Positions 48,176 through 57,319 are shown, counted from the stretch's first letter. The stretch: 64,000 bases of DNA from Actinomadura madurae (GCF_900115095.1 NZ_FOVH01000002.1:372001-436000); one strand, 5' to 3'. Notes: generated by a model from the letters alone, not told the origin. Numbers and translations are program-made.

Positions 48176-48830
48176 CCAGGTCCCGGGGCCGCACGGCGGG
48201 GAGGCCGAGCTGACCTCGGTCAAGATCGTCGTCGGCGGTGGCTTCGGTGTCGGCAAGACCACGTTCGTCGGCTCGGTCTCGGAGATCATGCCGCTCACCA
48301 CCGAGGCGGTGATGACCGCGGCCAGCGCCGACGTGGACGACCTGTCGGCCGTGCCGGACAAGACGACCACCACGGTCGCGATGGACTTCGGGCGCGTGTC
48401 GCTCGACAGCGAGCTGATCCTTTACCTGTTCGGCACGCCCGGGCAGCACCGCTTCTGGTTCATGTGGGACGACCTGGTCCGCGGCGCGATCGGCGCCGTC
48501 GTGCTGGTCGACACCCGCCGGCTGGAGGACTGCTTCGCCGCGGTGGACTACTTCGAGGAGCTCGGCCTGCCGTTCGTGGTGGGCGTCAACGGGTTCCACG
48601 GCGAGTTCCAGTACGCCGTCGAGGACATCCGCGACGCGCTGTCGATCAGCTCGCACGTGCCGATCGTGCAGTGCGACGCGCGCAGCCGCGAGTCGACCAA
48701 GCAGGTGCTGATCATGCTCGTCAAGCACGCGATGACGGTGCACTCGGGCGGGCAGCACGCCGCCGCGCCCGCGCAGCCGCCCGGTGCCCCCGGCGGCCAG
48801 CTCGGCACCACGTCGCCGAGCTGGACGTAG
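48156..48830 (+). CDS. cvnD: Conservon small GTPase (CvnD)
   Basis: A 224-residue Ras-like/ATP-GTP-binding protein. The P-loop is VVGGGFGVGKTTFVGSVSE, the G2/G3 region shows TTTVAMDFGRV and YLFGTPGQHRFWFMWDDL, and the G4-like position reads VGVNGFHG. It is the switch of the conservon complex. It starts 20 bp inside cvnC and its own RBS (GAAAGGG) lies in cvnC. Confidence 0.93.
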   Translation: MAFGSSDQVPGPHGGEAELTSVKIVVGGGFGVGKTTFVGSVSEIMPLTTEAVMTAASADVDDLSAVPDKTTTTVAMDFGRVSLDSELILYLFGTPGQHRFWFMWDDLVRGAIGAVVLVDTRRLEDCFAAVDYFEELGLPFVVGVNGFHGEFQYAVEDIRDALSISSHVPIVQCDARSRESTKQVLIMLVKHAMTVHSGGQHAAAPAQPPGAPGGQLGTTSPSWT

Positions 48831-48886
48831 CCGGGGCGGAGGCCGCCCCGCCCGCGGCCCGCCGGGCTACGGTCGCGTAGCTTGTG

Positions 48887-48930
48887 TGCACGATGCATGA
48901 TTGATTCGCTTTTCGACCATGAATCGTGCA
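48887..48930. promoter_or_regulatory. Long inverted repeat before the SGNH gene
   Basis: TGCACGATGCAT (48887-48898) and ATGAATCGTGCA (48919-48930) form 12-bp arms with one mismatch around a 20-base AT-rich centre. The repeat ends ten bases before the ATG at 48941 and abuts its AAGGGG. It could be a dimer-of-dimers operator or an RNA hairpin that hides the RBS. Confidence 0.55.
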
Positions 48931-48940
48931 AGGGGTAGCG

Positions 48941-49714
48941 ATGCGGGAAATGGAGCAGATCCGGACGTACGTGGCCATTGGCGACAGCTTCACCGAGGGC
49001 CTCAACGATCCCTACCCCGGTGAGGACGACGTCTTCCGCGGCTGGGCGGACCGGCTCGCCGAGCACATCGCCGAGGTGAACCCGGGCCTGCGCTACGCCA
49101 ACCTCGCCGTCCGGGGCAAGCTCGTCCGGCAGATCGTGGACGACCAGGTGCCGCCGGCCCTGGAACTCGACCCCGACCTGGTCACGCTCTGCGCGGGCGG
49201 CAACGACATGATCCGTCCGGGCGCCGACCCCGACGCCGCCGCGGTGGTGTTCGACGACGCGGTCCGCCGGCTGCGCGGCACCGGCGCCCGCGTCGTGGTC
49301 TTCACCGGGTTCGATCCGCGCGGGCTGCGCAGCGGCGCCCGCATCCGGGGCCGGGCCGCGACCTACAACATGCACCTGCGCGCGATCGCCGACCGGCGCG
49401 ACTGCACCGTGGTGGACCTGTGGTCGCTGCGGATCTTCGACGACCCGCGCGCCTGGTTCGAGGACCGCCTGCACCTGTCGCCCGAGGGGCACCGGCGCAT
49501 GGCGCTGTTCGTGGCCGAGGCCCTCGGCGTCCCCGCCGAGGGCGACTGGCGCGAGCCCTGGCCGCCGACGGACCGCACCGACTGGATCACCCTGCGGCGC
49601 GAGGACGTCCACTGGGCGAGGACGTACCTGCTCCCGTGGATCGGCCGCCGGGCCACCGGCCGCTCGTCGGGCGACGGCCGGGGCCCCAAGCGGCCCACCG
49701 CGCTGCCGCTCTAG
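48941..49714 (+). CDS. SGNH/GDSL-family hydrolase
   Basis: A 257-residue hydrolase. Block I YVAIGDSFTEGLND (Ser), block III TLCAGGNDMIRP and block V FEDRLHLSPEGH (Asp/His) are all present. There is no signal peptide. It follows the conservon by 110 bp with its own inverted repeat, so it may be separately controlled. Its last codon overlaps the convergent STAS gene: the two genes share the CTAG at 49711-49714 as their stop codons. ATG 48941 follows AAGGGG; a GTG at 48926 is possible. Confidence 0.9.
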   Translation: MREMEQIRTYVAIGDSFTEGLNDPYPGEDDVFRGWADRLAEHIAEVNPGLRYANLAVRGKLVRQIVDDQVPPALELDPDLVTLCAGGNDMIRPGADPDAAAVVFDDAVRRLRGTGARVVVFTGFDPRGLRSGARIRGRAATYNMHLRAIADRRDCTVVDLWSLRIFDDPRAWFEDRLHLSPEGHRRMALFVAEALGVPAEGDWREPWPPTDRTDWITLRREDVHWARTYLLPWIGRRATGRSSGDGRGPKRPTALPL

Positions 49715-50061
49715 GCGGGGTCCGGCTGGGCCAGGGCGTCCTCCAGGGTCTCGGTGACGGGGATGCGGCGGTGCAGGCCGGTGATCTCCAGGGCGCGGCG
49801 GACGATGGGCCGCGGCGCCGCGAGGACGAGGCTGCCGCCCGCCGCGGTCACCGCCTTGTAGCAGGCCACGATCACCGAGAGCCCGCCGGAGTCCATGAAC
49901 TCCAGGGCGGCCAGGTCCAGGACGAGGTGCTCGCCGTGCTCGCGGCGGGCCTCGTTCAGGTACCCGCGCAGGTCGTCCGCGCAGGCGATATCGAGTTCTC
50001 CGCACACCCGGACGACGGCGCGCCCGCCGTCCGGCCGCGTGGTGACTTCCAAAGGCGACAC
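49711..50061 (-). CDS. STAS-domain anti-sigma-factor antagonist-like protein
   Basis: A 116-residue single STAS domain. It shows ELDIACADDLRGYLNEARRE and HLVLDLAALEFMDSGGLSVI, in which the serine of DSGG is the site phosphorylated by anti-sigma kinases in SpoIIAA-like proteins. The GTG at 50061 is immediately preceded by ten consecutive C residues on its strand, and AGAGGGG lies beyond. No anti-sigma factor is next to it; the partner is elsewhere, as is common in actinomycetes. Confidence 0.88.
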   Translation of the reverse strand: MSPLEVTTRPDGGRAVVRVCGELDIACADDLRGYLNEARREHGEHLVLDLAALEFMDSGGLSVIVACYKAVTAAGGSLVLAAPRPIVRRALEITGLHRRIPVTETLEDALAQPDPA

Positions 50062-50071
50062 GGGGGGGGGG
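50062..50071. repeat. Ten-base G/C homopolymer before the STAS start
   Basis: Ten G on the plus strand (ten C on the coding strand) touch the start codon of the STAS gene. A tract this long is prone to slippage in replication and also to sequencing error. It lies between the RBS and the start, so length changes would alter initiation and not the frame. Confidence 0.8.
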
Positions 50072-50257
50072 TTCCCCTCTTGTGGGTGAAGGCACCGGCG
50101 GACGGCCGTCCGCCGGACACTTTCCGTCCGACAACTATCGCTGACGGCGGGCCGCCTGCCAACCCGAGGCGCAACAAGGGTGTGCCTGATCGTGCCGGGT
50201 CGTAGGGTGCTTGTCGGATGTGATTGCCTCGATCCGCTGTGTAGGAGACGACCCCAG

Positions 50258-53200
50258 GTGAGTTCCCCCCGGCTGCCGGACCATCTCGAAGTGCTGCTCA
50301 CCGAGGAGCCCGTGCTCGACGTGTACGCGTACGGCCCCTGGCGCGTGCCCGACGGTCTGTACGAGGAGATGCGCGAACGGGCGGTGGCCTACAACACCGA
50401 CCAGCGCGCCGTCGTGCTGACGAGGCAGCTCAGCGACTTCTACGGGAGCGACACAAGCGCCGCCGGGGCGGAGCAGTGGTCGCTGCTGACCTTCCTGCTG
50501 GGCGCCTCCGCGGTCCGGGGCGGCTCGCGGGGCGATGTGGACTACGAACTGCTGTCGGACTTCCTGGCGACGCCCGAGTCCGCGGTCCGGGACCCGGCGG
50601 CGTGGTTCACCCAGGGCGGGCGGTGGCGCCCGCCGGGCCTGTGGCTCCCCGAGCCCGCCGGAGACGACCGCGAGCGGCGCGCCGTGATGTTCGAGCTGGC
50701 ACGGGACGGCCTGGACGTCTTCGAGGGGCTGGAGCCGATCGAGCGCCGCCGCCGCGCGCTGATGGACCTGTTCGACCGGCGCGCCGCCGACCCGGAGCTG
50801 CGCGAGATCGACATGACCGTCCCCAACCGCCGGCTGGAGGACGCCTGGGTCTCCGGCCTGACCGACGAGGAGCTGGCCGTCCTGCCCGAGCTCTCCGGCC
50901 CGGTGGGCTACCTGGGGTGGGCGGTCGGCGGCCTGGACACCGCGCACGAGCGCCTGGCCGGGACGGTCGCCGACGGCGACGAGCCGGACACGGCGCTCGC
51001 CCGGCTGCTGCTCGCCGCCGAGGCGCCGGTCGTCCCGGCCGAGCTCGCGGTGGTGCTCGGGACGGCGCGCTACGAGAACGTGGAGGAGCGGTTCCGCGCG
51101 GCGCGCGAGGGCTACTCGGCCGAGGCGTGGCAGTACGAGGTGCGCGCCTGGCTCGCCCGGGGCCTGGTCGCGGGGGAGGCGGACGCCGCCCGCGCCTGGC
51201 TGGACATGGCGGTGCGCGTCACCGGCGCGGTGCAGGGCCTGCCGGACGCGCCGGTCAGCCCGCGCTGCCGCGTTCCGGTGCGCCCGTTCCAGGCCGACCT
51301 GCGGCGCCTGTTCACGGTCCGCCGGGTCTTCAACACGCTGGCGTTCGGGTCCGGCGGGGCCGCCGGCGGTGACGCGAAGGAGAGCCCGGCGCGGCCCGAG
51401 GCGGACGGGAGGCCGCTCGTCGGGCAGCCGGAGCTGTCCCGCCTGCTGCTGGACGCGGTGTCCGCCCGGCTCGACGGTGTCCGGGCCGTCCGGCTGCTGG
51501 TCGCCGGCCCGGAGGGCACCGGGAAGGGCACCGCCGCCGAGATCGCCGAGAGCCTGCTGGCCAAGGGCGGCGCCGTCCGCGAGTCGCTGTGGATCTCCGA
51601 CCAGGTCTTCGCGTCGCTGGGCGTGAGCGACGCCGTGCTCTGGCTGCAGGCCCGCGTCCGCGACTGCCTGGAGGGGCGGATGCTCCTGGTCGTGGACGAC
51701 CTGGAGAAGCTCGCCGCCCACGAGCGCTGCGGCGCCGCCGCCGCCGAGGAGCTGCGGCGGCTCATGGCGCGGTCGCCGTCCCTGAACGTCATCGCGCTGT
51801 GCCGTCCCGGCGGCGACCGGCGGCTGTTCGAGGCCAACCCGGCGCTCGTCCGGGCGTTCGACGTCGCCCGCACCCGCGACTTCGCCGAGGACGACCTCGC
51901 CGAGCTGTTCACGCTGGCCGTCGACCGGCGCGGCGGGAAGGCCGCGCCCGAGGTCGCGGCGACCGCCGCGGGCATCCTGCGCCGCACTCCGCCGCTGCTG
52001 AACCTGCGCGGGGCGAGGCTCGTGGAGCAGATGGCGGGCCAGGCCCTCGCCGCGGCCGAACGCCGGGCGGCGGCCCCGGGGGACGAGGGCCCCGAATCCG
52101 GCGAGGTCCTCGAATCCGGCGAGGCCCCCGGCGAGGAGACCGAGGCGCAGCGACCCCGCGGCCCGGTGGAGGTCACCGCCGCCGACCTCCCGCAGCGGCT
52201 CATCGCGGGCCGGCCCGCCGAGGCCGACCCGCTCGCCGAGCTGGCCGCCTGCGTCGGCATCGAGCCCGTCAAGCGCGAGGTCGAGGCGCTGGTCGCCGAG
52301 GCCAAGGCGGTGCGGCTGCGCCGCGAGGCGGGCATGCCGGCCACCTGGCGGCCCCGCCACCTGGTGTTCGCCGGCAACCCCGGGACGGGCAAGAGCACCG
52401 TCGCCGGCATCATCGGGCGGATCTACGCCGACCTCGGCGTGCTGGCGACCGGGCACCTGGTCGAGGTGGAGCGCGCGGACCTGCTCGGCGACTACGCCGG
52501 CGAGAGCGTCCAGCGGGTCCGCCGGACGGTGGAGCAGGCGCACGGCGGGGTCCTCGTCGTCCGGGACGCGCACACGCTGGTCTCGGCGGCGCCCGACCTG
52601 GTGCGCGGGCGCGAGGCGCTCGACGTGCTGCTCAGCACCGTCCAGGCGCACCCCGAGGACCTCGTGGTGGTGCTGACCGGCCCGGAGGCGGAGCTCAACG
52701 GGCTGCTGAAGTCGCATCCCGACCTGGCCGCGTACTTCCCGCGCACCGTACGGTTCCCCGACCTCACGCCCGACGAGATGGCGGAGGTGTTCGCGGGCAA
52801 GGCCGAGGACGCCGGGTTCGCGCTCGCCCCGGGCGTGCTGGACAAGGTCCGCTCGCTCGCCCAGTCGGCGCCGCGCGAGCACGGCGCCGGCAACGCCCGC
52901 GCGATGGTCGCCCTGCTCGACCGCGCGGTGGCGCTGCAGGGCCGCCGCGTCCTCGCCGACGGGATCGTCGACGAGACCGAGTCGCTGGACGAGATCCTGC
53001 TGGCGGACGTCCCGGACACGCTCACCCGCGGCGCCGGCGACGTGCCGGGCGACCCGCTCGCCGAGATCGAGCGGCTGGTCGGCCTCGCGGAGATCAAGCA
53101 GGAGGTGGCGCGGCTGGCCGCCGAGGCCCGCGCCGACCGGCTGCGCCGCGACGCCGACATCGTGCCCGCCGCCCCGGCGCGGCACATGGTGTTCATGGGC

Positions 53201-53887
53201 AACCCCGGCACGGCCAAGACGACGATCGCCCGGCTGATCGCCGCCGTGTACGCGCGGCTGGGGCTGCTGTCGTCCGGGCATCTGGTCGAGGTCACCCGCG
53301 CCGACCTCGTGGCCGAGTTCGTCGGCCAGACCGCGCCCCGGGTCAGGGCGGTGGTGGAGCGGGCGCTCGGCGGCGTGCTGTTCCTGGACGAGGCGTACGC
53401 GCTGACGACAGCGGGCGGGGATCGCCGCGACTTCGGCCACGAGGCGATCTCCGAACTCCTGCGGCTGATGGAGGAGCACCGCGGCGACCTGGTCGTCATC
53501 GTCGCCGGCTACGACGCCGAGATGGAGGACTTCCTCAAGGCGAACCCGGGCCTGCGGGGCCGCTTCCCGAAGGTGCTGCGCTTCCCGGACTACTCCGACG
53601 ACGAGCTCGTCACCATCTTCGAGGTGATGGCCGCGGACGCCGGGTTCACCCTGGCCGAGGGCGTCGTGGAGGCGCTCCGCGGGCTGGTCGCCTCGCACCG
53701 GCGGGACGCCTCGTTCGGCAACGCCCGGCTCGTCCGCAACCTGCTGGAGGCGGCGATCTCCCGGCAGGCGCTGCGCATCACCTCCGGAGGGGAGGTCGAC
53801 GTCGCCGAGGTGCGGCTGCTGCGCTCCGCCGACCTGCCGGACGCCCCGCCCCGCGAGCCCTCGATCGGCTTCGGCGCCTACATCTAG
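50258..53887 (+). CDS. Triple-AAA CbxX/CfqX-type ATPase
   Basis: A 1,209-residue protein. Residues about 1-370 are an all-helical region without a family name I recognise. Three AAA modules follow. Module 1 (about 385-600) has Walker A GPEGTGKGT and Walker B MLLVVDDLEK. Module 2 (from 665) is CbxX/CfqX-type with Walker A GNPGTGKST (about 706), but its Walker B reads VLVVRDAHTL, without the catalytic glutamate. Module 3 (from 945) has Walker A GNPGTAKTT (about 981), an Ala where Gly is usual, and an intact Walker B VLFLDEAYAL. Modules 2 and 3 resemble each other and the AAA part of EccA. No type VII secretion genes are near. GTG 50258 is preceded by AGGAGACG; a longer frame is open upstream. 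Confidence 0.85.
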   Translation: MSSPRLPDHLEVLLTEEPVLDVYAYGPWRVPDGLYEEMRERAVAYNTDQRAVVLTRQLSDFYGSDTSAAGAEQWSLLTFLLGASAVRGGSRGDVDYELLSDFLATPESAVRDPAAWFTQGGRWRPPGLWLPEPAGDDRERRAVMFELARDGLDVFEGLEPIERRRRALMDLFDRRAADPELREIDMTVPNRRLEDAWVSGLTDEELAVLPELSGPVGYLGWAVGGLDTAHERLAGTVADGDEPDTALARLLLAAEAPVVPAELAVVLGTARYENVEERFRAAREGYSAEAWQYEVRAWLARGLVAGEADAARAWLDMAVRVTGAVQGLPDAPVSPRCRVPVRPFQADLRRLFTVRRVFNTLAFGSGGAAGGDAKESPARPEADGRPLVGQPELSRLLLDAVSARLDGVRAVRLLVAGPEGTGKGTAAEIAESLLAKGGAVRESLWISDQVFASLGVSDAVLWLQARVRDCLEGRMLLVVDDLEKLAAHERCGAAAAEELRRLMARSPSLNVIALCRPGGDRRLFEANPALVRAFDVARTRDFAEDDLAELFTLAVDRRGGKAAPEVAATAAGILRRTPPLLNLRGARLVEQMAGQALAAAERRAAAPGDEGPESGEVLESGEAPGEETEAQRPRGPVEVTAADLPQRLIAGRPAEADPLAELAACVGIEPVKREVEALVAEAKAVRLRREAGMPATWRPRHLVFAGNPGTGKSTVAGIIGRIYADLGVLATGHLVEVERADLLGDYAGESVQRVRRTVEQAHGGVLVVRDAHTLVSAAPDLVRGREALDVLLSTVQAHPEDLVVVLTGPEAELNGLLKSHPDLAAYFPRTVRFPDLTPDEMAEVFAGKAEDAGFALAPGVLDKVRSLAQSAPREHGAGNARAMVALLDRAVALQGRRVLADGIVDETESLDEILLADVPDTLTRGAGDVPGDPLAEIERLVGLAEIKQEVARLAAEARADRLRRDADIVPAAPARHMVFMGNPGTAKTTIARLIAAVYARLGLLSSGHLVEVTRADLVAEFVGQTAPRVRAVVERALGGVLFLDEAYALTTAGGDRRDFGHEAISELLRLMEEHRGDLVVIVAGYDAEMEDFLKANPGLRGRFPKVLRFPDYSDDELVTIFEVMAADAGFTLAEGVVEALRGLVASHRRDASFGNARLVRNLLEAAISRQALRITSGGEVDVAEVRLLRSADLPDAPPREPSIGFGAYI

Positions 53888-53894
53888 CCGGCGT

Positions 53895-55886
53895 CTAGCC
53901 GGAGGTGCCCGCCCCGTACGCCGCCGCCTGGAGCGAGTACAGGTCGGCGTAGAGGCCGCCGCGCGCCATCAGCGAGGCGTGGTCGCCCTCCTCGGTCACC
54001 TCGCCGTGCTCCAGCACGTAGATCCGGTCGGCATGGCGGACGCTGGCGAGCCGGTGCGTGATCAGCAGGACGGTCCGGCCGTCGGCGTGCGTGCGGATCC
54101 GCTCGAACAGCTGGTGCTCGGCGCGCGCGTCGAGCGCGGCGGTGGGCTCGTCGCAGATGAGCAGCGGCGCGTCCCGGTAGAAGCCGCGGGCGACGGCGAG
54201 CCGCTGCCACTGCCCGCCCGACAGCTCGGCGCCGCCCTTGAAGCGGCGGTCCAGCAGCGTGCCGTACCGGTGGGCGAGCTCCCCGACGACCTCGTCGGCC
54301 CCGGCGGCGCGGGCGGCGGCGAGCATTTCGGGGTCCTCGGCGTCGCCGTCGACGTGCTCGCGCCCGCGGCCCATGGTGATGTTCTGCCGCGCGGTCATCG
54401 GCCAGTGCGTGTACTCCTGCGCGATGACGGCGATGTTCTCCCACACCTCCTGCGGCGGCACCGCCGACAGCGGCACCGCGTCCCACCGGACCTCGCCGCG
54501 GTCCGGGTCGTAGAGGCCCGCCATGATCTTGGCGAGGGTCGTCTTGCCGGACCCGTTCTCGCCGACGAGCGCGACCACCTCGCCCTTGCGCAGGTCCAGG
54601 GAGACGCCTCTGAGGGACGGCGCGTCCGAGCCGGGGTAGGTGAAGGTCACGTCCCGGACGCGGATGCACGCGAAGTCGTCCGGGAGCCGCTCGCGCTTCT
54701 CCAGGGGCGCGGGCGGCAGGGCACGGCGCGGGACCCGCTTCTCGGCCGCGGCGCAGAACTCGATGTAGTCGTTGAAGTAGAGGCCCTCCTCGTAGCACCG
54801 GTTGACGGCGTAGACGAGGTTGACGAGGGAGGTCTGCCCCGACCGGATCGCCAGCACCGCCGTGCCCGCGACCGCCAGAGGCACGGTGCCCTTCCACAGC
54901 ATGAACCCGAGCGCGATGTAGACGAGCGCGGTCGCGACGCCCTTCATCGCGTCACCGGTGATCTTCACGAGGGTCTGCCGGCGGGCCACGTCCAGCTCGA
55001 CCCTCCGCTGGTAGGAGGCGGACCGGTCGTACTGGTCCAGCAGGAACCGCCGCATGGTGAACGACCGCACCTCGGCGGCGTGCCGCCGGTCGACCATCAG
55101 GTCGGAGAGGATCCACTTGCGCCGGGTCACCCCGACCAGTGACAGCACCATGCGGTACCGCATCCGCGCGGCGCGGACGGACGCCCACCCCTCGGGCACG
55201 GCGGTGAGGAGGAGCAGCGGCAGCAGGATCGGGTGCAGCACGCCGAGGGTCCCGGCGGCGGCGATCATGCCGATGGCGCCGGTGAGGACGTCCACGGCGT
55301 GCTGGACGACCATGGGCGCCGCCATCATGCCGCGTCCCTGGGCGCGCTTCAGGTCGTCCAGGAAGTCGGAGTCGTCGAGCGCGGTCAGGTCCACCGCGGT
55401 CGTCGTCTCGTAGAGCCGCAGCTCGACCAGCCGCTCGACCTGCGGGTCCAGCCGCGCCTGCGCCCAGCCCGCGGCCGCCTGCAGCCCGGCCCGCAGGGTG
55501 ACCGCCGCCGCGACGAGCGCCAGCGCCGGCAGCGCCTCGCGGACCCGGGCGGGCGTCGGCGCGGAGCTGAACAGCGCGGTCAGCACGCCGGTCGTCGCCA
55601 GCAGCCAGAACGCGGTGAAGAACCCGGCGGCGAGGTTGAGGGAGATGGTCGCGACCGTGTCGGCCCGGCTCGCCCGCCAGGCCAGCCCCGCCGCCTGTGC
55701 GATCGTGGCCGGCAGCCGCCGCGCCATGGTGACCATGCCCGTCTCGGTCAGCTCCTCGTTCCTGGCGTGCCAGGAGAGAATCACCTCGGGCAACCCGGGG
55801 TCGGGCGGTGCCTGCTCCCTGCCGCCGCGGCGGCGGTCCGTCCTGCGTTGTGCGAGTCGCCTGGCGAAACGCCGTCCTGCTCCCAT
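53895..55886 (-). CDS. ABC exporter, fused membrane and ATPase domains
   Basis: A 663-residue half-transporter of the MsbA/type I exporter class. The N-terminal six-helix domain runs from about 60 to 370, and the ATPase domain shows Walker A GENGSGKTT, signature ELSGGQWQRLAVARGF, Walker B LLICDEPTAALD and the H-loop LLITHRLAS. It should work as a homodimer. Actinomycete proteins of this exact type are sometimes linked to peptide export, but no peptide gene is apparent next door. It is convergent with the AAA gene, 7 bp away, and divergent from the LCP gene. Confidence 0.88.
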   Translation of the reverse strand: MGAGRRFARRLAQRRTDRRRGGREQAPPDPGLPEVILSWHARNEELTETGMVTMARRLPATIAQAAGLAWRASRADTVATISLNLAAGFFTAFWLLATTGVLTALFSSAPTPARVREALPALALVAAAVTLRAGLQAAAGWAQARLDPQVERLVELRLYETTTAVDLTALDDSDFLDDLKRAQGRGMMAAPMVVQHAVDVLTGAIGMIAAAGTLGVLHPILLPLLLLTAVPEGWASVRAARMRYRMVLSLVGVTRRKWILSDLMVDRRHAAEVRSFTMRRFLLDQYDRSASYQRRVELDVARRQTLVKITGDAMKGVATALVYIALGFMLWKGTVPLAVAGTAVLAIRSGQTSLVNLVYAVNRCYEEGLYFNDYIEFCAAAEKRVPRRALPPAPLEKRERLPDDFACIRVRDVTFTYPGSDAPSLRGVSLDLRKGEVVALVGENGSGKTTLAKIMAGLYDPDRGEVRWDAVPLSAVPPQEVWENIAVIAQEYTHWPMTARQNITMGRGREHVDGDAEDPEMLAAARAAGADEVVGELAHRYGTLLDRRFKGGAELSGGQWQRLAVARGFYRDAPLLICDEPTAALDARAEHQLFERIRTHADGRTVLLITHRLASVRHADRIYVLEHGEVTEEGDHASLMARGGLYADLYSLQAAAYGAGTSG

Positions 55887-56043
55887 GCGCCGCCCTCCGC
55901 GCGTCCTGTCCGGCCAGGGGCAGTGTGCGCCTTGAGAGGGAGAGTGTCCGCTTCATGTGTCACATAGCGCGGTGATTTGTGGCTGTGGACAATCATGCGC
56001 CGGTCGGACGCGGCGGACCCCGTGACTTGTCTAAGGTCTACGC

Positions 56044-57216
56044 ATGACCGACGGCTGGCCGGAGGGCTGGACACGCAAGGAGGGCGACCGCGTGGGGCGC
56101 AGCAGGGACCACTCCGTACGGGCGGAGCACCACCAGGCCGCCTACGGGCGGGACACGCACGGGGATCCCTACGACCCCTACGACGATCCGTACGCCGGCG
56201 ACCAGCTCGCCGGGGGCGGGATGGACCGGGGCGGCCCCGGCGACCGGGTCCCCTACCGGAGGCGCCGCCGGCGGCGCTGGCCGCGGGTGCTCGCCGTCGT
56301 CGTGGTCGTGCTCCTGATCGTCCCGATCGCGGGCTACTTCTACCTCGACTCGCGGCTGAAGCGGGAGTCGGTCCTGGTGGACTACCCCGGCCGGGTCGCC
56401 GACACCCCGGGGACGAACTGGCTGATCGTCGGGTCCGACAGCCGCGAGGGCCTGTCGAAGTCCGACCAGAAGCGGCTCGCCACCGGGTTCGCCGGGGGCC
56501 GCCGGACCGACTCGATGATGCTGCTGCACTACGGCTCGGGCGGGACGTCCCTGATCAGCCTGCCGCGCGACTCCTACCTCCCGATCCCCGGGAAGGGGTC
56601 GAACAAGCTGAACGCGGCGTTCGCCTTCGGCGGGCCCAAGCTGCTCGTCCAGACCGTGGAGAAGGCCACCGGCCTGCGCATCGACCACTACGCCGAGATC
56701 GGGTTCGGCGGCTTCGTGGGCGTGGTGGACGCGGTCGGCGGCGTCGACATCTGCGTCAAGGACGACATCAAGGACCCCAAGGCGGGCCTCGACCTGAAGG
56801 CGGGCTGCCAGACGCTCACCGGCGGCGAGGCGCTCGGCTACGTCCGGACCCGCAAGTTCGCCCGCGCCGACCTCGAACGCGTCGAGCACCAGCGGCAGTT
56901 CTTCGGCGCGCTGATGAAGAAGGCGACGAGCCCGGGGACGATGTTCAACCCGTTCCGCAGCGTTCCGCTGGCGATGAACGCGACCAGCAACTTCCTCGTG
57001 GACGACGACGACCACCTGTACGACCTCGTCCGCATGATGTGGGCGATGAAGGGCGTGAGCGGCGGCAGCGGCGTGACGACCACCGTCCCGATCGGCGGCA
57101 GCGGGAGCTCGGCGTCCGCGGGCGCGTACATCACGTGGGACAGGTCGAAGTCGGCCAAGCTCTTCGGCGCGCTGAAGAGCGACCAGCCGATCCCGCAGGA
57201 CGTCGTCACGAAGTGA
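56044..57216 (+). CDS. LytR-CpsA-Psr (LCP) family cell-wall glycopolymer ligase
   Basis: A 390-residue membrane protein. The first 75 residues are a polar Tyr/Asp/Pro-rich tail (YDPYDDPYAGDQ), followed by a basic stretch RRRRRRRWPRV and a single membrane helix VLAVVVVVLLIVPIAGYFYL. The extracytoplasmic LCP domain has the conserved GSDSREG, FAGGRRTDSMMLLH and LPRDSYLPIPGKGSNKLNAAF, including the Asp/Arg residues that bind the lipid pyrophosphate. It transfers glycopolymers such as teichoic acid or arabinogalactan to peptidoglycan. The stop codon lies inside the first unit of a 23-bp tandem repeat, so the protein end VVTK is encoded by the repeat. Confidence 0.92.
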   Translation: MTDGWPEGWTRKEGDRVGRSRDHSVRAEHHQAAYGRDTHGDPYDPYDDPYAGDQLAGGGMDRGGPGDRVPYRRRRRRRWPRVLAVVVVVLLIVPIAGYFYLDSRLKRESVLVDYPGRVADTPGTNWLIVGSDSREGLSKSDQKRLATGFAGGRRTDSMMLLHYGSGGTSLISLPRDSYLPIPGKGSNKLNAAFAFGGPKLLVQTVEKATGLRIDHYAEIGFGGFVGVVDAVGGVDICVKDDIKDPKAGLDLKAGCQTLTGGEALGYVRTRKFARADLERVEHQRQFFGALMKKATSPGTMFNPFRSVPLAMNATSNFLVDDDDHLYDLVRMMWAMKGVSGGSGVTTTVPIGGSGSSASAGAYITWDRSKSAKLFGALKSDQPIPQDVVTK

Positions 57217-57319
57217 CCAACGGCTGCGTCACGAAGTGACCAACGGCTTCGACATGAAGTGACCGGTGAATCCGTCGCGAAGTGACCGGTCACGTCGTCA
57301 GGATGTGACCGGCCGGGGG
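57205..57319. repeat. Five 23-bp tandem repeats across the LCP stop codon
   Basis: Five units begin at 57205, 57228, 57251, 57274 and 57297. Unit 1 and 2 differ at one base. Units share the core GTCACGAAGTGACC and drift towards the right (GTCGCGAAGTGACC, GTCAGGATGTGACC). Each core is itself an inverted repeat, GTCAC-GAA-GTGAC in units 1 and 2. The array ends about 20 bp before the next gene's ATG, so it could be a cluster of operator sites for it. There are no spacers, so it is not CRISPR. Confidence 0.9.

Noticed and set aside
50135..53698. An 1,187-codon frame antisense to the triple-AAA gene
   Set aside because: Low-complexity translation without any domain. The AAA motifs on the plus strand are unambiguous.
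53895..55886. Peptide-export or lanthipeptide cluster around the ABC exporter
   Set aside because: No precursor peptide or modifying enzyme lies next to it. The neighbours are an AAA protein and an LCP protein.
57205..57319. CRISPR array
   Set aside because: The 23-bp units are contiguous with no spacers and drift in sequence. No cas gene is near.
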